In this document: positions 8,484 to 16,319 of the stretch, in pieces
Layout of the letters: every line of letters begins with the position of its first letter
Position numbering within the stretch: the stretch's first letter is position 1
NCBI GenBank assembly: GCA_018241525.1
Contig: JAFEDR010000009.1
Coordinates: 372,001 to 436,000 of the forward strand
Direction: 5' to 3'
From: Pseudomonadota bacterium
GTDB taxonomy: Bacteria; Pseudomonadota; Gammaproteobacteria; Steroidobacterales; Steroidobacteraceae
Length of the DNA: 64,000 nt
Position numbers and translations under genes: made by a program
Notes under the pieces: model-generated
Database searches by the model: none
The model's input: only the letters and a program-made list of their open reading frames with translations
What the model was told of the DNA's origin: nothing

Positions 8484-9248
8484 ATGCGGTTGAGCGACGA
8501 ACGCAGCCTCGCGATGATCTTCGCAGGGGCGCTGCTCGCGGCCTGTGCCGGCTGTTCGGAGCGCACGGCGTGGGGAACCGACCCCGGTCAGCACGCGGCG
8601 CGCTTCGAAAAAACGCTGCGGATCAACGCAGATTCGAGGTTCCAGCTGTACCTACCCGACAACTTCGACGCGTCGGGTCATACGCGCTATCCGCTGATGA
8701 TCTTTCTGCACGGCTCCGGCGAGTCCGGCACCGACCTCGACCGCGTCAAGGTGCACGGTCCACCTCGACTCGTCGCCGAAGGCAAGCGGTTCCCGTTCAT
8801 CCTCGTCTCGCCGCAGGTGCCGACGCCAACGGGCTTTGAGCCACGTCTGCTGGATGCACTGCTTGACGAGTTGCTGGCACAGCTGCCCGTCGACCCCGAC
8901 CGCGTCTACCTGACCGGCCTCAGCATGGGCGGGATCGGCACCTACGCCTGGGCGAGCGCGCGCCCCGACCGATTCGCCGCGATCGCGCCGGTTTGCGGCG
9001 AGTGGCTGTCGGTGGATGCGTGCGATCTCAAGCGCGTTCCGGTCTGGGCCTTCCACGGCGAGAAGGATGAGGTCGTGCCGATTGGCGCCGACAAGCTGCT
9101 GGTCGACAAGATCAACGCCTGTGGCGGTAATGCCCGGCTGACGGTCTATCCCGATGCGGGGCATGACGCGTGGACCGAGACCTACGCGAATCCGGCGCTC
9201 TACGAGTGGCTGCTCTCTCAGCGGCGCTCCCGCGCCACCGGGCACTGA
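8484..9248 (+). CDS. Alpha/beta-hydrolase (carboxylesterase/phospholipase-like) lipoprotein
   Basis: 254 residues. A short hydrophobic start with lipobox LAAC (Cys21) predicts a lipoprotein. The alpha/beta-hydrolase core shows oxyanion motif HGSGESG (76-82), nucleophile elbow GLSMGG (Ser147), acid GEKDE (Asp195) and His227 (AGHDAW), so the catalytic triad is complete. The family is annotated as PHB-depolymerase-like or phospholipase/carboxylesterase and often removes acyl or feruloyl groups from plant polysaccharides. One base separates it from the ATPase stop, so the two are co-transcribed. Beside a glycan-uptake locus, deacylation of an oligosaccharide is a reasonable but unproven role. Confidence 0.85.
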   Translation: MRLSDERSLAMIFAGALLAACAGCSERTAWGTDPGQHAARFEKTLRINADSRFQLYLPDNFDASGHTRYPLMIFLHGSGESGTDLDRVKVHGPPRLVAEGKRFPFILVSPQVPTPTGFEPRLLDALLDELLAQLPVDPDRVYLTGLSMGGIGTYAWASARPDRFAAIAPVCGEWLSVDACDLKRVPVWAFHGEKDEVVPIGADKLLVDKINACGGNARLTVYPDAGHDAWTETYANPALYEWLLSQRRSRATGH

Positions 9249-9254
9249 GCCGGA

Positions 9255-9809
9255 TCAGCGAGGCTCTCCGGCGGACTTGTCTGCGGCAGCGCCGCCTGCC
9301 GCGGCCGCGGCCGCAGACTTGATCTCGGCGATGGCTTCCTCCTGCAGTTTTTTCAGCTTCGGCATCAGCGTGCCCATGCGGGTTTGCGCGCCGTCCATCG
9401 ACTCCTGCAGGATCGCCGGCAACTGGTCGATGTACGCCGCACCGGCCGGAGATCGGTAGAACGCCACCAGGGCATCGACCTGCGGCTGCGTGAAGTGACG
9501 CGCGTAGATGTCCACGAAGAGCGGCTCGTAGTGCTCCCACGCGAGTTCCTCGTCGAAGAGCGCGGCGAGCTTCGCCGTGTAGGCATCGGCCGCACGCTGA
9601 ACCTCCGGCGGCACTTCCTGGCCCTGCATCGCCTGTTGCATGCCCCGCTCGAAGGACTTGCGAATCTGCACCCGCATCACATCGAGCGAGCGCTGCGTCT
9701 TCGTCACCGCGAGGAGTTCGCGGACCGACTGGGTCGAGGCAGGGGGATCCGCGGCGAGCGCCGGCGCACCGATCCAGAGGAGCGCGAGGATGGCGAGGAT
9801 TCGACACAT
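9255..9809 (-). CDS. DUF2059 domain periplasmic protein
   Basis: 184 residues with a signal peptide ending near APALAA (about 20). The DUF2059 (PF09832) domain covers about 60-150, with the typical YARHFTQPQVDALVAFYRSP segment, followed by an alanine-rich, charged tail. The molecular function of the family is unknown. It is convergent with the esterase gene (6 bp apart). ATG 9809 is preceded by GGAGG with an AT-rich spacer, which supports this start. The 290 bases upstream (9810-10099) hold no further gene that I can support. Confidence 0.85.
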   Translation of the reverse strand: MCRILAILALLWIGAPALAADPPASTQSVRELLAVTKTQRSLDVMRVQIRKSFERGMQQAMQGQEVPPEVQRAADAYTAKLAALFDEELAWEHYEPLFVDIYARHFTQPQVDALVAFYRSPAGAAYIDQLPAILQESMDGAQTRMGTLMPKLKKLQEEAIAEIKSAAAAAAGGAAADKSAGEPR

Positions 9810-10099
9810 ATATATGGCCCTCCGGGCTCATGACGCAGGCTGGACGGAGCGAGCATGTCACCCTCGGGTCGGGCCTGCAGCGCATCCCCGCCCGGGCGAC
9901 GTGATTCCCTCCTCAACCCATTGATTCGGGAGTCGGAATCGTCCTGGACCGGAGCGGCGCCGGTGGCCAGTACCGGGTCCTGCCGGCCAGCCGGACGGGG
10001 CCTGCGCGTGGTGCGGTGCACGGCGAGGACGTACCATTCGCGGCTGGGCCGGCGCCGGGACCTCCGGCAGGACGGCGACCCGCCGACGAGGACTCCCCG

Positions 10100-11467
10100 A
10101 TGCCGAACACGGCCAGCGACCCCAAGGACTCGATCAAGCAGCTGCTCGCGGAGCGCGGCATCGAGCACGTCAAGATCGGCGTGTTCGACGGCGACGGCAT
10201 CCTGCGCGGCAAGTATCTGAGTCGCGACAAGTTCCTCGGCAGCCTCGACAAGGGGCTGGGCTTCTGCGACGTCGTGCTTGGCTGGGACTCGAATGACCAG
10301 CTGTTCGACAACGTCAAATTCACCGGCTGGCACACGGCGTATCCGGACGCGCCGATCCGCGTGCTGCCGGAAACCTATCGCGAAATCCCGTACGAGCCGC
10401 GCACGCTCTTCTTCCTGTGCGAGTTCGCGGGACGCGCCGAGGCCGTCTGCCCGCGTGCCACCCTGCGACGGGTGCTGAAGCGCGCGGCCGACATGGGCTA
10501 CGGCGTCAGCGCCGCGGCCGAATTCGAGTTCTTCGTCTTCGACGAGACGCCCGACTCGGTGCGCGCCAAGGGCTACCGCGACCCGAAGCCGATCACGCCC
10601 GGCTTCTTCGGCTACTCGGTGCTGCGCAGCTCCGTGCATGCGGAGCTCTACCACGAGCTGCTCGACCTTGCCCGGACGATGCGCTTCCCGATCGAGGGCC
10701 TGCACACGGAAACGGGCCCCGGCGTACTCGAGGCCGCGCTTTGCTACTGCGAGGCGCTCGAGGCCGCCGACCGCGCGGCGCTCTTCAAGACCTTCACGAA
10801 GGTGCTCGCCGAGCGTCGCGGCCTGATGGCGACGTTCATGGCGAAGTGGTCGAACAAGTACCCAGGCCAGAGCGGCCACCTGCACATCTCGCTGCAGAAG
10901 TCCGGCGGCGGCACGGTGTTCCACGACCCGACGAAGCCGAACGACATCTCCGATGCGATGCGCTGGTTCATCGGCGGCCAGCAGGCGCTGATGCCGGAAC
11001 TGCTGTCGATGGTGGCCGCGACGGTCAACAGCTACTCACGCCTCGTGCCGGGCTTCTGGGCGCCGACCTCGGCTACCTGGGGCATCGAGAACCGCACGAC
11101 GGCGCTGCGGGTGATCCGGGGCGGCCCGTCGAGCCAGCGCGTCGAGTACCGAATCGCCGCCGCCGACATCAATCCCTACCTCGCGCTCGCCGCGGCCATT
11201 GGTTCAGGGCTCTGGGGCATCGAGCACCGCATCGAGCCGGATGCGCCAATCGTCGCCAATGCCTACGACCAGGAACACCCGCCGCAGCGACGGCTGCCGG
11301 GCACGCTGCACGAGGCCGCTGAACGGCTGCGCTCCTCGAGTGCTGCGCGGCAGCTCTTCGGCGACGACTTCGTCGACCATCACGCGGCGACGCGCCAGTG
11401 GGAGGAACGCGAGTTCCGCAAGGCGATCACCGACTGGGAACTCGCGCGCTACTTCGAGATCATCTGA
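10100..11467 (+). CDS. Glutamine-synthetase-like gamma-glutamyl-amine ligase (probable gamma-glutamylethanolamide synthetase)
   Basis: 455 residues. It has a GS beta-grasp N-domain (about 10-110) and a GS catalytic domain with AEFEFFVFDE, the metal/glutamate motif GHLHISL and the nucleotide-site region RVEYRIAAADINPYLALAA. It is of the PuuA/IpuC/GlnA4 type, not the housekeeping GlnA: it lacks the Tyr-adenylylation loop and sits with dehydrogenases. These enzymes use ATP to join glutamate to an amine. The operon ends in an ethanolamine-type permease and contains an alcohol and an aldehyde dehydrogenase, so ethanolamine is the best substrate guess; a short amino-alcohol or polyamine is possible. 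The start is ATG 10100; an upstream ATG (10016) would add a proline-rich stretch unlike the family. First gene of a five-gene operon. Confidence 0.85.
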   Translation: MPNTASDPKDSIKQLLAERGIEHVKIGVFDGDGILRGKYLSRDKFLGSLDKGLGFCDVVLGWDSNDQLFDNVKFTGWHTAYPDAPIRVLPETYREIPYEPRTLFFLCEFAGRAEAVCPRATLRRVLKRAADMGYGVSAAAEFEFFVFDETPDSVRAKGYRDPKPITPGFFGYSVLRSSVHAELYHELLDLARTMRFPIEGLHTETGPGVLEAALCYCEALEAADRAALFKTFTKVLAERRGLMATFMAKWSNKYPGQSGHLHISLQKSGGGTVFHDPTKPNDISDAMRWFIGGQQALMPELLSMVAATVNSYSRLVPGFWAPTSATWGIENRTTALRVIRGGPSSQRVEYRIAAADINPYLALAAAIGSGLWGIEHRIEPDAPIVANAYDQEHPPQRRLPGTLHEAAERLRSSSAARQLFGDDFVDHHAATRQWEEREFRKAITDWELARYFEII

Positions 11468-11476
11468 ACGCACACC

Positions 11477-12868
11477 ATGACCGAGATCCAGAAGACCATC
11501 AGCCCCGTTGACGGGCGTACCTACGTCGAGCGTCCGCTTGCCGATGCGGCCGCGATCGAGGCCGCGCTCACGCGCGCGGCGCGTGCGCAGCACGACTGGG
11601 CGCAGCGCCCGCTCGCCGAGCGCACGGCGCTGGTCGGTGCCGCAGTCGACGCCTTCGTCGCACGCGGCGCCGAGATCGCTCCTGAGATCAGCTGGCAGAT
11701 GGGCCGGCCCGCCCGGCACGCGCCCGGCGAGATCCGCGGCTTCGAGGAACGCGCCCGCTACATGCTGTCGGTCGCGCCCGATGCGCTGGCGCCGATCGAC
11801 CCGGGGCCGAAACCCGGGTTTCGCCGGCACATCAAACGCGTCCCGCTCGGCGTGGTCGCGGTGGTCGCGCCCTGGAACTATCCTTACCTGACGGCCGTGA
11901 ATGCGGTGGTACCCGCGCTGATCGCCGGTAATGCGGTCGTCCTCAAGCACTCCCACCAGACACCGCTCTGCGCGGAGCGCTTTGCCGAGGCCTTCACCGC
12001 CGCCGGCCTCCCGGCCGGGGTGTTCCAGTACCTGCACCTGTCGCACGCCGACACGTCGCGCCTGATGGCGGATGCGCGGGTGGCGAACGTCTGCTTCACC
12101 GGCTCCGTCGCCGGCGGGCGCGCGGTGGTGGCTGCGACCGGCCGCGGCTTCGCCACCGCCGGCCTCGAACTCGGCGGCAAGGATCCCGCCTACGTGCGCG
12201 CCGACGCCGACCTCGCGCAGGCCATCGATACGCTGACGGACGGCGCGTTCTTCAATGCCGGCCAGTCCTGCTGCGGCATCAAGCGCATCTACGTCGCAGC
12301 CTCGCTCTATCGGGCGTTCGTTGACGGCGTCGTCGACCTGGCCGGCCGCTACGTGCTCGGTTCACCGCTCGACGCCGAGACGACGCTCGGACCCGTCGTC
12401 CGCGCGAGCGCGGCGGATGCGGTACGCACGCAGGTTGCGGATGCGGTGGCGCGCGGTGCACGACAGCTCGTCGACGAACGGCGCTTCGCGGCGAGCCGGC
12501 CGGGCACCGCCTATCTCGCGCCGCAGGTGCTGGTCGACGTCGACCACTCGATGCCACTGATGCGCGAGGAGACCTTCGGGCCGGCGGTCGGCATCATGCC
12601 GGTCGCGGGCGACGAGGAAGCCATCACGCTCATGAACGACAGCGACTTCGGCCTCACGGCGGCCGTGTTCTCGAAGGATGCCGGCGCGGCGGAATCGATC
12701 GCCGACCGGCTCGACACCGGCACCGTCTTCCTCAATCGCTGCGACTACCTCGATCCGGCGCTCGCGTGGACCGGCGTCAAGCATTCCGGGCGCGGCTGCA
12801 CGCTGTCCCGCGTCGGATTCGAGCAGCTGACGCGGCCGAAGTCGTACCACTTCAGGATGCCCACATGA
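11477..12868 (+). CDS. NAD(P)-dependent aldehyde dehydrogenase
   Basis: 463 residues, slightly short for the family. Visible motifs are VAPWNYP (130-136), the Rossmann contact FTGSVAGG (207-214), general base Glu231 (ELGGKDP) and catalytic Cys265 in GQSC, unusually followed by a second Cys266. It starts nine bases after the ligase stop and overlaps the next gene by 4 bp (ATGA). In the proposed route it would oxidise gamma-glutamyl-aminoacetaldehyde to gamma-glutamylglycine after the alcohol dehydrogenase. Gluing the substrate to glutamate stops a free amino-aldehyde from forming. The substrate is inferred from the neighbours only. Confidence 0.88.
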   Translation: MTEIQKTISPVDGRTYVERPLADAAAIEAALTRAARAQHDWAQRPLAERTALVGAAVDAFVARGAEIAPEISWQMGRPARHAPGEIRGFEERARYMLSVAPDALAPIDPGPKPGFRRHIKRVPLGVVAVVAPWNYPYLTAVNAVVPALIAGNAVVLKHSHQTPLCAERFAEAFTAAGLPAGVFQYLHLSHADTSRLMADARVANVCFTGSVAGGRAVVAATGRGFATAGLELGGKDPAYVRADADLAQAIDTLTDGAFFNAGQSCCGIKRIYVAASLYRAFVDGVVDLAGRYVLGSPLDAETTLGPVVRASAADAVRTQVADAVARGARQLVDERRFAASRPGTAYLAPQVLVDVDHSMPLMREETFGPAVGIMPVAGDEEAITLMNDSDFGLTAAVFSKDAGAAESIADRLDTGTVFLNRCDYLDPALAWTGVKHSGRGCTLSRVGFEQLTRPKSYHFRMPT

Positions 12869-14031
12869 CCGCCGTCCTCAAGGCGAATTGGAACTACCCG
12901 ACCACCATCTGGGCCGGGCCCGGCCGCATCGCGGAGCTGGCTGCCGCCTGCGAACGCGGCGGCATGAAGCGACCGCTGATCGTCACCGACCAGGGCCTGG
13001 CGCAGAGCCCGATGATCCGACGCGCCAGCGAGGCGCTCGGTGGCGCCGCGGTGTTCGGCGACGTGCAGGGCAACCCGACCGCGGCCCACGTCCAGGGTGG
13101 CCTCGCGGCCTATCGGCACGGTGGCCACGACGGCGTCGTCGCCTTCGGCGGCGGCTCCGCGCTCGACACCGGCAAGGTCGTCGCGTTCATGTCGGGACAG
13201 ACCCGGCCACTGTGGGACTTCGAGGACGTCGGCGACTGGTGGACGCGCGCCGATCCGGCCGGCATCGCCCCGGTCGTCGCCGTGCCGACCACCGCCGGCA
13301 CCGGCTCGGAGGTCGGGCGCGCGGGCGTGATCCTGAACCAGGAGACTCACCAGAAGAAGATCATCTTCCACCCGAAGATGATGCCGGTCGTCGTGATTTC
13401 GGATCCGGAGCTGACGGTCGGCCTGCCGCGCTGGGTCACTGCGGCCACCGGCATGGACGCGTTCGTGCACTGCTTCGAGGCGTACTGCGCGCCGGGCTTC
13501 CATCCGCTGGCCGACGGCATCGCGCTCGAGGGCATGCGGATCGTCGCGGCATACCTACCACGCGCCTGCGCCAACGGCGCGGACATCGAGGCCCGCGGGC
13601 AGATGCTGGCCGCGGCCTCGATGGGCGCGACCGCGTTCCAGAAGGGTCTCGGCGGCGTGCACGCGATCGCGCACCCGGTCGGCTCGTGGTTCAACACGCA
13701 TCATGGCCTGACGAACGCCGTGCTGCTGCCCTACGTAATGGTCTTCAACCGCGCAGCCATCGAGGACAAGTGCGACATGATCGGCCGCGTGCTCGACCTG
13801 CCGAAGCGCGGCTTTGCGGGTCTGTTCGACTGGGTGCTCGGCATCCGACGGGAACTCGGCATCGAGCACACGCTCGACAAGCTCGGCGTCTCGGCGGACA
13901 AGGCCGCCATCATCGGCGCCGAGGCCGAGATCGATCCGTCAGCCGGCGGCAACCCGATCAAGGTGTCGGCGGCCGACCTCGAGGGGATCTTCCGCTCCGC
14001 GGTCGCCGGCCGGCTGCCGGCCGTGGCCTGA
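12865..14031 (+). CDS. Iron-containing (group III) alcohol dehydrogenase
   Basis: 388 residues. The NAD motif GGGSALDTGK is at 95-104 and the phosphate-site region PTTAGTGSE at 141-149. Metal ligands Asp198, His202, His266 and His280 show the same 63/64- and 14-residue spacing as in FucO-type enzymes, so the iron site looks intact. It overlaps the aldehyde dehydrogenase stop (ATGA) and is followed by the amidotransferase gene after 3 bp, so translation is probably coupled. Proposed role: oxidising the hydroxyl of gamma-glutamylethanolamide to the aldehyde. Confidence 0.9.
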   Translation: MTAVLKANWNYPTTIWAGPGRIAELAAACERGGMKRPLIVTDQGLAQSPMIRRASEALGGAAVFGDVQGNPTAAHVQGGLAAYRHGGHDGVVAFGGGSALDTGKVVAFMSGQTRPLWDFEDVGDWWTRADPAGIAPVVAVPTTAGTGSEVGRAGVILNQETHQKKIIFHPKMMPVVVISDPELTVGLPRWVTAATGMDAFVHCFEAYCAPGFHPLADGIALEGMRIVAAYLPRACANGADIEARGQMLAAASMGATAFQKGLGGVHAIAHPVGSWFNTHHGLTNAVLLPYVMVFNRAAIEDKCDMIGRVLDLPKRGFAGLFDWVLGIRRELGIEHTLDKLGVSADKAAIIGAEAEIDPSAGGNPIKVSAADLEGIFRSAVAGRLPAVA

Positions 14032-14034
14032 GCC

Positions 14035-14892
14035 GTGGCGTCGGCCCGTCTGCTGGTGATCGACGGCAACGTCGCCGAGGTGCGCGCCCGGCAGGCGGCC
14101 GCGCTCGGCTATGACTCCGGCACCGGTTACTCGCGGGTGCTCGCGCGGCTGATGCCGGGTGCCACGGTCGACATCATTCGCCCGGCCGACGCGCCGCCCG
14201 CGCTGCCGGCCGGGGTCGACCTCGGCAGCTACGACGGCGTCACGATGACGGGCTCGGCGCTCAACGTCGAGACGGGCGGCGGGCCGGTGGAGCGCCAGAT
14301 CGAGGTCGCGCGGGCGGTGTTTGCGGCCGGCGTGCCGTTCTTCGGCAGCTGCTGGGGCCTGCAGATCGCCGTCGCCGCTGCCGGCGGCGTCGTGCGCCGC
14401 AACCCTCGTGGCCGCGAGTTCGGCTTCGCGCGGCGCATCGAGCTGACCGAGGCCGGCCGCGCCCATCCGCTCTTCGCCGGCAAGCCCTCGGTGTTCGAGG
14501 CGCCGACGATCCATCGCGACGAGATCGCCACGCTGCCGGGCGGCGCCGTGGTATTGGCCTCGAACGACATGGGGCTGCAGGCCGCGGCCTTCCAGGCCGG
14601 CCGCGGCACGTTCTGGGGCGTGCAGTACCACCCGGAATACGACTACCTGGACATCGCCGCGGCGGCCGAGCGCTACGGCCAGGTACTCGTCGACGAGGGC
14701 TGCTTCGCGGACGAGGCCGCGCTGCGCGCCTATGCGGCGGAACTGCGCACGCTGCAGGCGCGCCCGGACGACCGGCCGCTCGCCTGGCGTCACGGGCTCG
14801 GCGTCGCGATGACCGACCCCGCGGTGCGGCTGGCCGAACTGCGCAACTGGCTCGAGCAGCAGGTCGTGGCGCGCGCCCGGCGTCATGGCTAG
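14035..14892 (+). CDS. Class I glutamine-amidotransferase-like hydrolase (probable gamma-glutamyl hydrolase)
   Basis: 285 residues from GTG 14035. It has a class I GATase fold with nucleophile Cys106 (GSCWG) and the His199/Glu201 pair (YHPEY), so a complete triad. There is no synthetase partner domain, which suggests hydrolysis of a gamma-glutamyl amide and not ammonia transfer. In this operon it is well placed to split gamma-glutamylglycine to glutamate and glycine, closing the glutamylation cycle as PuuD does for putrescine. Motif and length resemble the GMP-synthase-type GATases more than PuuD. It overlaps the permease start by 8 bp. Confidence 0.8.
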   Translation: MASARLLVIDGNVAEVRARQAAALGYDSGTGYSRVLARLMPGATVDIIRPADAPPALPAGVDLGSYDGVTMTGSALNVETGGGPVERQIEVARAVFAAGVPFFGSCWGLQIAVAAAGGVVRRNPRGREFGFARRIELTEAGRAHPLFAGKPSVFEAPTIHRDEIATLPGGAVVLASNDMGLQAAAFQAGRGTFWGVQYHPEYDYLDIAAAAERYGQVLVDEGCFADEAALRAYAAELRTLQARPDDRPLAWRHGLGVAMTDPAVRLAELRNWLEQQVVARARRHG

Positions 14893-16270
14893 CGCCGAGC
14901 GCGGCCTTGCCCGCTCACTGGGCGGACTGCACCTCTGGGGCATCGCCGTCGGGCTCGTGATCTCCGGCGAGTACTTCGGCTGGAGCTACGGCTGGGCGCT
15001 GGCCGGAACCCTCGGGTTCCTGGTCACGACGGTGTTCGTGGCGCTGATGTACACGACGTTCATCTTCAGCTACACCGAGCTCTCGACCGCAATTCCGCAC
15101 GCCGGCGGGCCGTTTGCCTACGCGTACCGCGCCTTCGGGCCGGCGGGCGGCTACCTGGCCGGCTTCGCGACGCTGGTCGAGTTCGCGTTTGCCCCGCCGG
15201 CGATTGCGCTCGCGATCGGCGCGTACCTGAACGTGCAGTTCCCGGGACTCTCCGCCCGGGCCGCCGCCGTCGGCGCCTACGGCGTCTTCATGCTGCTGAA
15301 CATCGCCGGCGTGACGATCGCAGCGGCGTTCGAGCTCGTGGTCACGGTGCTCGCCATCGCGGAGCTGCTGGTGTTCATGGCGGTCGTGGCCGGCGGCTTC
15401 CACTGGTCGAACTTCGCCGCCGGCGGCTGGGCGGGCGGCGGGACCCCCGACTGGGCGACCGTCGGCGGCATGTTCGGCGCGATTCCCTTCGCGATCTGGT
15501 TCTTCCTCGCCATCGAGGGCGCGGCGATGGCCGCCGAGGAGGCCAAGGATCCCCGCCGAACGATCCCGCGCGCCTACATCGCCGGCATCCTGACGCTGGT
15601 CGTGCTCGCCTTCGGCACGATGATATTTGCCGGTGGCGTCGGCGACTGGCGGCTGCTCGCGAACATCAACGATCCGCTGCCGCAGGCGATGAAGCGCGTC
15701 GTCGGCGCGCAGAGTGGCTGGCTGCACCTGCTCGTCTGGATCGGACTGCTCGGGCTGATCGCGTCCTTCCACGGCATCATCATGGGCTACTCGCGGCAGA
15801 TCTTTGCGCTGGCGCGGGCCGGCTACCTGCCGCACGGCCTCGCGGCCATCCATCCGCGGTTCCGGACTCCGCACGTGGCGATCCTCGCCGGTGGCGCGGT
15901 GGGCATCGGCGCGATCTTCTCGGACGAGCTCGTGAAGATCGCCGGCCAGCCGCTGACCGCGAGCATCGTGACCATGTCGGCGCTGGGCGCGATCGTGATG
16001 TACATCGTGAGCCTGGCGAGCCTGTTCCAGCTGCGCCGGCGCGAGCCCGGCCTCGCGCGACCGTTCCGGACCCCGCTCTATCCCGCCGTACCGCTGGTCG
16101 CGCTTGTAATCGCGGTGGTTGCGCTCGTGGCCATCGTCTATTACAACGCCCAGATCGCGGTGCTGTTCGTCGTCGCCGGCGCGCTCGGCGCGATCGCGGC
16201 GGCCTGGCGCGCCCGGACCGGGCTCGCGGCGGCGGCCGATCCGCTGCTCCGACCGACCGAGGAGGCCTAG
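14885..16270 (+). CDS. APC-family permease, ethanolamine-permease type
   Basis: 461 residues with about 12 hydrophobic segments. The N-terminal region (WGIAVGLVISGEYFGWSYGW, then the IPHAGGPFAYAYRAFGP motif) is characteristic of the ethanolamine permease branch of the APC superfamily. It is an inner-membrane importer, probably proton-coupled. ATG 14885 lies inside the end of the amidotransferase gene, so translation is probably coupled. Its specificity is the main anchor for calling the operon an ethanolamine pathway. No EutBC ammonia-lyase or microcompartment gene is present in the window. Confidence 0.87.
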   Translation: MASAERGLARSLGGLHLWGIAVGLVISGEYFGWSYGWALAGTLGFLVTTVFVALMYTTFIFSYTELSTAIPHAGGPFAYAYRAFGPAGGYLAGFATLVEFAFAPPAIALAIGAYLNVQFPGLSARAAAVGAYGVFMLLNIAGVTIAAAFELVVTVLAIAELLVFMAVVAGGFHWSNFAAGGWAGGGTPDWATVGGMFGAIPFAIWFFLAIEGAAMAAEEAKDPRRTIPRAYIAGILTLVVLAFGTMIFAGGVGDWRLLANINDPLPQAMKRVVGAQSGWLHLLVWIGLLGLIASFHGIIMGYSRQIFALARAGYLPHGLAAIHPRFRTPHVAILAGGAVGIGAIFSDELVKIAGQPLTASIVTMSALGAIVMYIVSLASLFQLRRREPGLARPFRTPLYPAVPLVALVIAVVALVAIVYYNAQIAVLFVVAGALGAIAAAWRARTGLAAAADPLLRPTEEA

Positions 16271-16319
16271 CTCCTCGCGCCACGATCGGACGGAGTCACA
16301 AGGGCCGGGAGGCTGAAGC

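Noticed and set aside
9800..9817. The ATATATAT stretch before the DUF2059 gene as a phase-variable tract or promoter
   Set aside because: It is only eight bases long and lies between the GGAGG ribosome site and the start codon, where it acts as a spacer.
10100..16270. The ligase operon as a putrescine (Puu) pathway
   Set aside because: It has an Fe-alcohol dehydrogenase and an ethanolamine-type permease instead of a PuuB-type oxidase and putrescine importer, so an amino-alcohol fits better; polyamine use is not excluded.
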